Assembly (NCBI GenBank): GCA_964412555.1
Contig: CAYPPG010000021.1
Location: 1 to 64,000 of the forward strand
Origin: CAYPPG01 sp964412555
GTDB taxonomy: Bacteria; Hinthialibacterota; Hinthialibacteria; Hinthialibacterales; Hinthialibacteraceae
Reading direction: 5' to 3'
Length of the DNA stretch: 64,000 bases
The notes beneath the pieces were generated by a model, which saw only the letters and a list, made by a program, of their open reading frames with translations, was not told the DNA's origin and did no database searches. The stretch's first letter is position 1. Each line of letters starts with the position of its first letter. A program made the translations under genes and the position numbers. Positions 44,518-53,762 of this stretch are shown here, one piece after another.

Positions 44518-45012
44518 TTTAGCCTTCGTGGATATCAATGTATTTACCCAGTTTTTCTGTTCCTCAGTATCAGGAACTGGGCATCCCCGAACATTGCGAA
44601 TACATTCCCAAGCACTCTCAGTATCTTCACCGAAAGAAACGAGTAATGATGCTGCAACAAGGCTTGATCTTCCAATACCTTGCCGGCAATGCACACCGAC
44701 TTTTCGATGTGCATTAAGAGCCGTTTCCAACGTTGTAACCAATTGAGCAAAATCCGTGCGGGAGTGTGGAACACCTCGATCCGAAATCGGAAAGGATAGA
44801 AAATCGATTCCGTGCTTATGTAACCATTTTTCTTCCCGCTCCAATCGAAGTTCCGATATTTCATTTATGGTGAGTAAAGAGACGATTATATCAAAACCCG
44901 AGTCTCGCCATGTACGAGCATCATCTTCAAGCCAATCACCCCCACGAGGACGAGATACGATTGCTAATCGGCCTAACCATGGTCCAGGAATCCAAAATTT
45001 TTGTGTTTTCAT
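44494..45012 (-). CDS. dual-specificity/tyrosine-phosphatase-like protein
   Basis: 172 residues. VHCRQGIGRSSL (~residues 106-117) is the HCx5R phosphatase signature, with nucleophilic Cys and phosphate-binding Arg. SFPISDRGVP upstream supplies the expected general acid Asp of the loop. There is no membrane segment. The substrate could be phosphoprotein or phospholipid. It is the second gene of a two-gene minus-strand unit after a ParB-like gene (13-base gap, GGAG before the ATG). Both lie between the two copies of the dctQ tail. Confidence 0.85.
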   Translation of the reverse strand: MKTQKFWIPGPWLGRLAIVSRPRGGDWLEDDARTWRDSGFDIIVSLLTINEISELRLEREEKWLHKHGIDFLSFPISDRGVPHSRTDFAQLVTTLETALNAHRKVGVHCRQGIGRSSLVAASLLVSFGEDTESAWECIRNVRGCPVPDTEEQKNWVNTLISTKAKSGISVGF

Positions 45013-45025
45013 AAAATTCTACTCC

Positions 45026-45274
45026 TTACTCTGATTCCTCTTTGTGAAGAATTTCACGGGCCAATGTTTCAATATCAACGCCCCTATCGCGAAGGACTTT
45101 TATACGGTGATGACCATCAACAATCGTACCATCAAGTCTAACCTTAAGAGCCCCAGGCTGTCCTGGAAGAAGAGATGCAATGAGCACCTCGGTTTCCAAT
45201 TGATCGAATTGCATCAATTTTAGTTTACTCAAGGAACTTTCGAGATGCAAAAACTTCAACGGTGGTTGAGGCAT
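45026..45274 (-). CDS. ParB-like domain small protein
   Basis: 82 residues. DGTIVDGHHRIKVLRDRGVDI carries the G-H/D-H-R box of ParB/sulfiredoxin-like nucleotide-binding domains, in a minimal form without helix-turn-helix. ParB-like boxes bind CTP or ATP and can act as kinases (sulfiredoxin, SerK). It precedes the phosphatase in the same unit. With a phosphatase as partner a nucleotide-dependent kinase/phosphatase pair is conceivable, but the sequence does not prove it. Confidence 0.72.
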   Translation of the reverse strand: MPQPPLKFLHLESSLSKLKLMQFDQLETEVLIASLLPGQPGALKVRLDGTIVDGHHRIKVLRDRGVDIETLAREILHKEESE

Positions 45275-45379
45275 TATTCGATATCCCTTACTGATACAAT
45301 AACATCAAACGACTTTCTTCCAATTTTCCCACGGCCTCCCGCGACAACAGCGCAGGATGATATTTCCATCCACTCTACA

Positions 45380-45508
45380 CTCCAATGGCGTTTCGAACAA
45401 AAAACATGTGGGATGGGATGGCCTATTTTATGGATCAGTATCGCGCTCCCGCTATGCTGCCTACTTTATATCTATAGAATGTACTGGAAATCCGATAGAA
45501 CTTACTGA
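45380..45508 (+). repeat. dctQ-tail direct repeat, right copy
   Basis: 129 bases encoding LQWRFEQKTCGMGWPILWI through YRMYWKSDRTY and a stop, without the rest of the gene. It is the probable original 3' end of dctQ, displaced by the inserted cassette, or a fragment of a lost paralogue. It lies 11 bases before the convergent giant gene. Confidence 0.85.
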
Positions 45509-45519
45509 TATATCCGTAA

Positions 45520-48500
45520 TTAATGCAACATCCATTTATCAACATTCACGGTATCCCCCTCAATAGTAATCCGAACATCCTCCGACACCAATGAAAGTGC
45601 TTTCTTCTCACGATCAAAGCCGTACATATCTTGTATCTTAATGAGGTATTCTCCATTCACCGCGCCTTCCAAGGCTTTGAAGACATAGGATGCCGTTTCA
45701 AAATTTCCATCCATTCCAAAGGGATAAACCCAATTCACAATTACTTGATCACGAGTGGAAGGATAAAAAACGGGATTTTTTACTAGCATTAATTCACCGG
45801 GTAAATCAGCCGATATAACATCTTGAATGGAAAAAGCGGTCGTATCATAGTCCATGGAGAACTTTAAATTTCCTATAGACACATTTGAATCTACTTGTAA
45901 TCCAAGATCGAATACCTCTCCGGGGCTGACGAGCAAGGGTTCCATGGATAGAGTTACCTCTCCAAATGTTTCTTGAGGCGAAGGAATTTCCCGATCCACC
46001 AGGAAATCGGATTTAGAAGGCCAGTCGGAGAGTAATAAAGTACCCATATCAGGCTGGATCGAATCCAGATAAGTGACCGTCAAATTACTGGAATTTAACG
46101 AATCGATTTCCAGGGAATAAATTTCAAATCCGGATTCACGATTTGAACTGAACAACAACATTTCTCCACTTTCATCCCATACCGGATCCGTATCGACAGA
46201 CGGATGATTGGTCAAACGAAGCTCGGTCTCAGTGGTGGTGTCCAAAAGATAGATTTCTTTATTGCCATCCCGATCCGAGACAAAAGCAATTTTGTCTCCC
46301 TCCGGCGACCATGCTGGTTTGGAATCATTCCCAGGACTGTTGACTATATGTACCAATTCCGAACCATCTTCTTTGACCGACCATATATCCATATCTCCTT
46401 CACGGTCAGAGGAAAATGCGATGACATCACCTTGAGGAGACCAACAAGGATCAATATCGCTTGCATCGTGATTGGTGATTCGAGTTGGGCCGGTACTCTC
46501 TTCACTTTCCACAAACGCTTTGATCATAAAGGGACGATAGGATTCGGACTCCCATTTCTCTATCGTGGGATTATAGGCCCACCATCGGTCTTGATTGTTG
46601 CTATCAACACTTCCAACCCCCAAACCCGGACCGTAATCCTCACTCATATATTCCAACCCAACAACAAATTCACTCGGGACTTCCACATCTTCCAATTCAA
46701 CCGTAAGCCATCCATCTTCAAATGGCTCATCAATGCCGGTTGCAATCACTTCATCGGTAGGACCTTCAGCATAATGAAGTACCTTCCAACGGAATTCTGA
46801 ATAACGATCTTGTATGAAAAAAGAGATGTTTTTTAGAGTCCCCGGAGTACATGTAAAATGGACTGCAAAGATTGACCCTGGCGTTGAAAATTGTACAGCT
46901 CCAAACCAATTTTTGAAATAGGATAGTTCTCCGCTCAAACTCGGTCCTGATTCATCCTCAAGTTTTTCCGTATATATTTCCGGATTTCCATCCCGCTCAG
47001 AGACGAACACGATCTGATTCCGCTCAGGATGCCAATCCGGATCGTAGTCCGGACGCTCATGTCCTACAATTTGTCCATCCTCTTCCTTCCCTGCTTCTAT
47101 CATCCAGATATCATCATTGCCATTGCGGTCCGTAACGAAAGCGATCTTTTTTCCATCTTCTGAAATAGATGGATCGGTTTCGTCCGCCGGGTGATCGGTA
47201 ATTTTTCGCGGTTTTTTCAGCTTATTTCCATAAATGTACAAATCCCGTTGCCCCTCTTTCCCGGACACAAAAACAAAATTGCCAAAATCTTTTGCCAACA
47301 CCTGAGGTTCGAAGGGGCCAAATTCCGATGTATTTCCCTGCGAATCGATAACAATACCATGCAAAGCAGTATCGGGAGGAATCAAACCCGATACATAAAA
47401 ATTGTTCCCGTACAGCATGGACTTTCCAACCATGACCAGCCCTTCATCTTCTTTATCCGCGTAAACCTCGACCGTGCTGCCGGTTTGAACATCTTCTACA
47501 ACACCGGTAATGTTGAAATCATCCCAATTCACATTCGTAATAACGGGCGATTGGATTTCATTATTCCCTTGATTGGACAGTTCTATCCCCTTGTCGAGAT
47601 TGCGGGAAATGGAATTTCGTGAAATGACATTCCCGACAGTCCCCGATCCTTGTACAAGAACGCCGTCATTTCCATTCTCTGTAATCTGGTTGGCGATAAT
47701 CTTATTGTGATGCGCCCCCCCACTGATTTCAATTCCCGATTCCTTGTTTGCATTGATAATATTACCCGTGATTTCAATTCCACTGGCGTTATTCGTTAAA
47801 TGAATTCCGGTACCGTTCCCGTTCTCTCTATTCCCGGTTTCCCATTCCTCGGGTTCACCAATGATGTTTTGCAGGATGGTCACATCGGTATTCTCTTTCT
47901 CGATCAAAATCCCCACTTCATTCCCAAATTCTATATTGTTTCCCTCTTCTTGACGCTCGCCACCAATGACCACGTCCTTCCCCGAATCAATATGAATCCC
48001 ATTTATTCCTTCCAATCTTCCGTTATTAACGACGATGCTCGAAGTAATGTCGATGTCCTTTGTTTCATCCCCGGTAATATATATACCATCCTTCGTGAAA
48101 CCACTGACATTTACACCCCGCTCGTCATAGCCGAGATCGATGGATTGACAGTTTTCTATAAAGATACCATTGAGCGCATTGTTAAAAACCCACATACCGG
48201 TACGCGGCCGATCTCCAAATATTTTTACATCACTGCATTCGATGAGTGAGATTCCATTGAGCATATTATCATCTGCTCGCGAGAGTTCGAATACAAGATT
48301 GTTCGATTGGAATGCATGATATCCGTTTTCGCCATTTCTATAGATATCACATCTCAATACATGAACATCTTCCGATTGTTGGATGGATAAGCCGGATTTT
48401 TGGCCACCTGGACCCAATTCACTATTTTCGAGATTTATATCTCGGCTGTTCTTTATCGTCATACAATTTGTGCCGGAAGTTTCTCCACTGCTCCAGTCAA

Positions 48501-51500
48501 ACCTTGCGCCGCTCACGTCATTGAGCAAGATTCCCTGCATCGTCTCCGCGTCGCAATGACTGTCTGTCACCACAACATTGGTAGCATGTTCTATCACCAT
48601 CCCATTTTTTTGGCTCTCGACAATTTGCTGTACATCTAACAGAAAATCATAGGCGCTACTCATTATGAATCCATTTTCATGCCCATGGATATAGTTGTTC
48701 CAAAGATATCCTTGGTTGGCGTTTTCTATCAGGATTCCTATACCTGTGGTTTTGTCCATCTGATATTTTTTTCTGTCCATAGTGCCAAAAACGTCCGGTA
48801 AAGGAGCCACGCGTCTCCAATACCCTATTGAATTATGTTTCAAGATAAATGAGGGCTTGTTACGATTCGGAGCGCCATAGATGTTATGGATGTGGATTCC
48901 ACCTTTGACATTGTTCGCGAAAACACTTCTGTCGACGATTGTGCCCAATGCACCGTCCTTAATCTCCATTCCCCAACCATCGATTTTATAAAGCATTCTG
49001 TCAGGATCATCCGGATTGCCGGTGGAAAAACCACAACTCACGATCTCATTGTTGTCCGTGCCTTCCCCCGCAATCGTAACTCCATTCCCGCCACAGTTTT
49101 TCAAGCCACCGCCAGTAATTAAATTTTGCGAAGCTTGATTTCGGATGATAACAAAATCGCCACCGATAAATTCTTCCGGTTGTAAGCCCCGATTGCTGCA
49201 TCTTTCAATGACGTTGTTCGAAGTCGACGCTCCTTCAATGACAATAGCATGACTCCTGGTCGCCATGATGCGGCAATCTCGCAAGATATTGTTATTGCAA
49301 CCGTCGGTAAGCCATATTCCATGGTCGGTTTGGGGAGATTCGGTATCAATTACATACGGCCTTTCGTACCTGTCAATATACCGAGGTTCGAAATGGTTAG
49401 AATTAAAAACATTAGATGTTGTACTGGCGCCGCGAAGTACCAAACCATACGGGTTATGCTGAAAATAGTTTTTCACAAACAAATTACGCTCGGAATTGAA
49501 CAGTTCAAGCCCATTGACACTGTTGTGGAAGAATACATTAGCGCTGATTCGATTGTCTTTTGAATTTTCCAGATAAACACCATGGCCTTGATTGAGACAT
49601 AAATCAAGGCGATAAATTTCGTTATTATCTGAATTCAACAAATCAAGACCATTTAAATCACAATTCTCAATTGTGCAAAAATTGATTCTATTGAGTATGG
49701 AATCCGCAATTTTTATTCCATTTCCTTGGCAATTCAAAATTGTCGAGTGAGATATTTGGTTGCCGCCACCGCTTTGTATTTCAATTCCATTCCCCGCACA
49801 ACCATCGATCTCAACCTCGAACTCATTTCGCACGCCACCCATGATTTCAACAGCGTTTTTCTTGCTATCCACAATTCGCGTTTCGATATCATTGTCGTCG
49901 CCTTTGATGATCAATGGAATCTCCTGTTGCGATATCAGAGTCCCAATCCTCACAAATGAGCTATTATTCAATGTTAATGAGTAAAGCATATCCACGACGC
50001 CATCGACATAAAGATTATCATCGTTCTCCAATTCCAATCCGAGGATCTCATAGGGACGCTCCACGCCAGACGCTACGATTGTATCCTCATACCGTGCGCC
50101 GCCACCTTGTATATCATCACCGCCAGAAATATAATCCGCTTCTTCAGAATTTTCCCAACCATCAAGGGTTATTTTTTTCTCTGTGCGTTTGGTTCCTCCT
50201 CCTGAATAATGCCATGTGGTATATATATACCTACATTCAGTACCCATAACAGATCCCGTTTCTCGTTCGCTTCTTTTAACTGTATGCCAGTATGTTTCAC
50301 CCTCTTCATTCTTACGTTCATATTTATCATAATATACTTCAATATTTTCATCATCCCATGGCTTTTGAAAAGGATAAATGCTCCCGTCCGCAAATGCCAC
50401 AGCCTCCGACAACGTCAATTTTCCATCCGCTTTCCGGCCTTCTTCATAAGAGTTGACTCGAATCGTCCATCCCCCCTCAAAATCAATCGTGGGGTTATCG
50501 GTAATGCCCGGCTCACGCACAATTTGAAGGGTTTCGGACATTCCCGCAGGTGTCCAAACGCGAATCGGCATTGGTTCTTCCGCGACATCCGTCGGAGGCA
50601 TGCGAAAATGCAAAAGTGAATTTAATACATAAAAAGGCTCAAGAATTTCATCGCCAACCTCAATCCGTAACGGATTGGATTGATAACCATAATAACCGAA
50701 ATTGTCACCGCGCAATTTCACGACTCCGCCCATCTGGATCGAATCGGGAACCACCTCATTCAAGACCGGCTTATCAAGAATTTCGAACTGAAAACGCTCT
50801 GTCTCATAATCCCCATTCGCCGGAGACTTGATATAAATATCGTATTTTCCGGGTGGCTTATCCGGTACAAAAAAAGTAATCTCTGTGTCCGTTCGCGATT
50901 CGATGAAAGGAACCACCCCATCACCGAAATAAACAATATCTTTTTCCTCTAAACGGAAAGGCTCAAACGAGGTTCCATGAAGATGGATTTCGGTTCCTTC
51001 AAATCTCAAAAGCTCACGCGTATCGATAGAAGGATAATTATCGGGAAGTTCAGTAAAGCCCTGGGCGGGGGTGATACTGGTCAGCACGGGAATCCGTTTC
51101 AGCGAAAACCGCTGGGGAGCTGCAATTCTAGACATTGCAGAAGGAGTCTCGACAACGACACGGTAGGATTCGTCATAGACCAATTCATCCGGCACCTCTA
51201 CCTGAATGGTACTTTTATCCTCAACGGAAATAATGCGGCCTTCATAGACAACCGATTTGCTTCTCTGCTCGAAGAGTACCGTATTTTCATGAATCCCTTC
51301 TCCGAAATTTTCACCGGTAATCGTGAGAATTGTTCCATAACCGCCTTCAACCGGATCCATGGAGAATATTTCGGGTGAAAAAGGATCACCGACGACAATC
51401 ACAAAAGACTCAAGCGGCGTTGGACCGGCCACAATCTCGAAATCATATGGATTGGCGATATATCCATCGAGCGCCAGCATCCGTTCCCCGATACGTCCCA

Positions 51501-53574
51501 GCGAAGAAATCTTGTCGAGAACGAAAAGAAGCTTGTCTGCTCGTTCCAGGGCTTTTTCCAATTGAGTGATTACTTTAAGACGGGAAACCATTGCTTGGGG
51601 AACGGCAGTTGAAAATCCTTTTGCTACATCAACCGCCACGGCCGATAAAATATGAAGACCTTCTTTACTATTTTCAAGCAAATTATTTCCTGAAAAATTG
51701 GCATTCGATAATTCTTGGGTCAGTTTACGCACGCCATTTTGCACACCTTTCTTTAAGCCCGCGCGTGCCCAACGTTGAGACTCACCGGTGCCAAGATCAA
51801 TTAGATCCACGATAGCGAGCGCAATATTCGTTACGGTTGCAATGTTGGACCAAGACTGCCCTCCAGGAATATCCTCGATCGTCTTGAACTCTAATGAATC
51901 CTGATACTTATCCGTGTAAATACATCCACTGTAATTACGGAGAATATATACGCCCTCTTCACCATCTGCAAAAGGAAGTGAGCTCTCATCAAACATGGCA
52001 TTGTAACCTGGCGTGACGATACTATCGATCGCGGTATAGACGATATCGATTTTTGCTGTCCATTGATTGGCAGGAATTGCTGTCGCCACACGGTATTCGG
52101 ATACATTTAAGGGACGATTCACAAGTGATGACATGGATTCATTCAATCCCTTCGGCATATCCTCCAAATGAACACGATATAAAACGGAATACCAATCAAG
52201 CGGGCTATATCCCTGGGCAGCCCAAGGAAAGATACTTTCGTAGGGTTCCAATTTCGGGACCAACGTATGATTTTCTGCATCATAATCGACATGCGTGTAA
52301 TCACGATCTGCTCCAATAATCAATGGAGCGCGGCCGGAATTGACGGCTTTGACTTTCATATTGGTTTGCAAGGATTTCGCGGAACCTGAAGGAGGATTCA
52401 TAGGACGCAGTTTCCCTGGATCATTAGAACGTGATCGTGTAGAGCTTCTTTTAGCTGGGTTCTCGTTATCCAGTTGAACAAGTAAAGAACTTGGCATGGC
52501 ATCGATCAAAGCCAACACCGCTTGATCCCATGCTTCCCCTACAACGGGATCATCGATCCCGGCGACTCCTTGCGGATATCGCTCTGCAATGGCATCGGCT
52601 AAAGCGTTGGTCTCCTCTAACTGATCCATTAGATTCAAAGCCATTTCAGCACGCGCAGGATCTTCACTCATGATAAAAGGATGCATGAAAATCAACGCTC
52701 TTGCCGTTGTATCCGCATTGACTTCAATGGAAGAAACGGGAGCTTCTCCATCCATAAATGGAGGTTGGATGGACATATAAGCAAACTCACTGTCGTTTCT
52801 CGGAACAGCGGCAACAATAAAAAGACGTTTTTCGGGCATTTTCAAGAAAAACGATCCGGTAGAGGATATTTCACTTGAATCCGCATATCCGCAAGTAATA
52901 TCAAAATGGTTATGATCAAGCCCCCCATCAAGCTGAAGGTTACCTTCCCGCTCCACTAGAATGACAAAATCACGGTCACTGATGGCTTCTCCACCCACGG
53001 TCTTGACACGGATTCTGCCGGTTGTTGCTTCTTCCGGCACTCGAACAAGAATCCGGGTAGACATGACTTCTGTAATTTCTGCTTCGACTTTCCCGAAAAA
53101 GACTCGATTGTCTTCCGAAGAGTGTGTCAAAAAACTGGATCCAAATATGGCAACCTGTTCCCCTGCAGCGCCGCAATTCGGCTCGAAGTCGTCGATTCTT
53201 GGTACGGAATTACTGTAATCGGCGCTCAATTCTCCTTTCGACACCAACCCAACAGTGTATTGAAGGATTCTCTCCGCATCTTCTTTTGTCAAAGCGCCAT
53301 CACCAACAGTGCGGCCATCGGTTCCCGGAACCGGATAGACATCCCCTCGCAGCAGAATGTCATCGGTCGCGGATTCAAGACCCTCCACAATTCGCATGAT
53401 CAAAAGTGCATCCCGCCCCACAACATACCCATCACCATCGGCATCCCCGGGGACAAATCTCTCCTCTGCGCTGGCAATTGGGGTAACGGCAGTGATGAAT
53501 ACCAATGCAACAAAACATTGCACGCTTTTCATTATTAAATTTAAATTAATATGTAATTTTTGAAAAGTAATCAT
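45520..53574 (-). CDS. giant secreted multidomain protein: dockerin, IPT/TIG, beta-helix, TolB-like propeller, cohesin-like end
   Basis: 2684 residues. The signal peptide ends near ASAEE; a start at 53532 is also possible. A dockerin type I-like pair of calcium loops lies at ~42-110 (DADGDGYVVGRDALLIMRIV and a second loop). IPT/TIG domains lie at ~125-215 and ~725-1015. A mixed region occupies 215-720. A long right-handed beta-helix runs at ~1150-2025, with dozens of strand turns such as NGIEISGG, NRISANVFFHN and NNNILRDC. WD40-like TolB repeats lie at ~2090-2500 (IAFVTDRNGNDDIW, IAFSSDREGDMDIW, IAFVSDRDGNKEIY), interrupted by an inserted beta-sandwich. A cohesin-like domain lies at ~2525-2670 and the tail is VNVDKWMLH. 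It is likely a surface adhesin or scaffold for polysaccharide degradation. Gene-sized structure is intact; I saw no frameshift. Confidence 0.85.
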   Translation of the reverse strand: MITFQKLHINLNLIMKSVQCFVALVFITAVTPIASAEERFVPGDADGDGYVVGRDALLIMRIVEGLESATDDILLRGDVYPVPGTDGRTVGDGALTKEDAERILQYTVGLVSKGELSADYSNSVPRIDDFEPNCGAAGEQVAIFGSSFLTHSSEDNRVFFGKVEAEITEVMSTRILVRVPEEATTGRIRVKTVGGEAISDRDFVILVEREGNLQLDGGLDHNHFDITCGYADSSEISSTGSFFLKMPEKRLFIVAAVPRNDSEFAYMSIQPPFMDGEAPVSSIEVNADTTARALIFMHPFIMSEDPARAEMALNLMDQLEETNALADAIAERYPQGVAGIDDPVVGEAWDQAVLALIDAMPSSLLVQLDNENPAKRSSTRSRSNDPGKLRPMNPPSGSAKSLQTNMKVKAVNSGRAPLIIGADRDYTHVDYDAENHTLVPKLEPYESIFPWAAQGYSPLDWYSVLYRVHLEDMPKGLNESMSSLVNRPLNVSEYRVATAIPANQWTAKIDIVYTAIDSIVTPGYNAMFDESSLPFADGEEGVYILRNYSGCIYTDKYQDSLEFKTIEDIPGGQSWSNIATVTNIALAIVDLIDLGTGESQRWARAGLKKGVQNGVRKLTQELSNANFSGNNLLENSKEGLHILSAVAVDVAKGFSTAVPQAMVSRLKVITQLEKALERADKLLFVLDKISSLGRIGERMLALDGYIANPYDFEIVAGPTPLESFVIVVGDPFSPEIFSMDPVEGGYGTILTITGENFGEGIHENTVLFEQRSKSVVYEGRIISVEDKSTIQVEVPDELVYDESYRVVVETPSAMSRIAAPQRFSLKRIPVLTSITPAQGFTELPDNYPSIDTRELLRFEGTEIHLHGTSFEPFRLEEKDIVYFGDGVVPFIESRTDTEITFFVPDKPPGKYDIYIKSPANGDYETERFQFEILDKPVLNEVVPDSIQMGGVVKLRGDNFGYYGYQSNPLRIEVGDEILEPFYVLNSLLHFRMPPTDVAEEPMPIRVWTPAGMSETLQIVREPGITDNPTIDFEGGWTIRVNSYEEGRKADGKLTLSEAVAFADGSIYPFQKPWDDENIEVYYDKYERKNEEGETYWHTVKRSERETGSVMGTECRYIYTTWHYSGGGTKRTEKKITLDGWENSEEADYISGGDDIQGGGARYEDTIVASGVERPYEILGLELENDDNLYVDGVVDMLYSLTLNNSSFVRIGTLISQQEIPLIIKGDDNDIETRIVDSKKNAVEIMGGVRNEFEVEIDGCAGNGIEIQSGGGNQISHSTILNCQGNGIKIADSILNRINFCTIENCDLNGLDLLNSDNNEIYRLDLCLNQGHGVYLENSKDNRISANVFFHNSVNGLELFNSERNLFVKNYFQHNPYGLVLRGASTTSNVFNSNHFEPRYIDRYERPYVIDTESPQTDHGIWLTDGCNNNILRDCRIMATRSHAIVIEGASTSNNVIERCSNRGLQPEEFIGGDFVIIRNQASQNLITGGGLKNCGGNGVTIAGEGTDNNEIVSCGFSTGNPDDPDRMLYKIDGWGMEIKDGALGTIVDRSVFANNVKGGIHIHNIYGAPNRNKPSFILKHNSIGYWRRVAPLPDVFGTMDRKKYQMDKTTGIGILIENANQGYLWNNYIHGHENGFIMSSAYDFLLDVQQIVESQKNGMVIEHATNVVVTDSHCDAETMQGILLNDVSGARFDWSSGETSGTNCMTIKNSRDINLENSELGPGGQKSGLSIQQSEDVHVLRCDIYRNGENGYHAFQSNNLVFELSRADDNMLNGISLIECSDVKIFGDRPRTGMWVFNNALNGIFIENCQSIDLGYDERGVNVSGFTKDGIYITGDETKDIDITSSIVVNNGRLEGINGIHIDSGKDVVIGGERQEEGNNIEFGNEVGILIEKENTDVTILQNIIGEPEEWETGNRENGNGTGIHLTNNASGIEITGNIINANKESGIEISGGAHHNKIIANQITENGNDGVLVQGSGTVGNVISRNSISRNLDKGIELSNQGNNEIQSPVITNVNWDDFNITGVVEDVQTGSTVEVYADKEDEGLVMVGKSMLYGNNFYVSGLIPPDTALHGIVIDSQGNTSEFGPFEPQVLAKDFGNFVFVSGKEGQRDLYIYGNKLKKPRKITDHPADETDPSISEDGKKIAFVTDRNGNDDIWMIEAGKEEDGQIVGHERPDYDPDWHPERNQIVFVSERDGNPEIYTEKLEDESGPSLSGELSYFKNWFGAVQFSTPGSIFAVHFTCTPGTLKNISFFIQDRYSEFRWKVLHYAEGPTDEVIATGIDEPFEDGWLTVELEDVEVPSEFVVGLEYMSEDYGPGLGVGSVDSNNQDRWWAYNPTIEKWESESYRPFMIKAFVESEESTGPTRITNHDASDIDPCWSPQGDVIAFSSDREGDMDIWSVKEDGSELVHIVNSPGNDSKPAWSPEGDKIAFVSDRDGNKEIYLLDTTTETELRLTNHPSVDTDPVWDESGEMLLFSSNRESGFEIYSLEIDSLNSSNLTVTYLDSIQPDMGTLLLSDWPSKSDFLVDREIPSPQETFGEVTLSMEPLLVSPGEVFDLGLQVDSNVSIGNLKFSMDYDTTAFSIQDVISADLPGELMLVKNPVFYPSTRDQVIVNWVYPFGMDGNFETASYVFKALEGAVNGEYLIKIQDMYGFDREKKALSLVSEDVRITIEGDTVNVDKWMLH

Positions 53575-53762
53575 TAGAAAAACCTATTTGTAGGGTGATT
53601 TGGGGATTATACAATGCAGAAAATAATCCATACAATCGAAGATATTACCATAAACATACCGGAGAATTCAACGGCGGTTCACCCTTTGAGCGGATAAATT
53701 AAGTGTGCAAAATTATGTTACACACATCTTTCTGTCACAGGATTACGAGATTCCCTACTACG

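Noticed and set aside
45520..53574. Many open frames of 60-200 codons on the plus strand opposite the giant gene
   Set aside because: They are antisense shadows of a repetitive coding sequence; none has a domain, signal or ribosome binding site.
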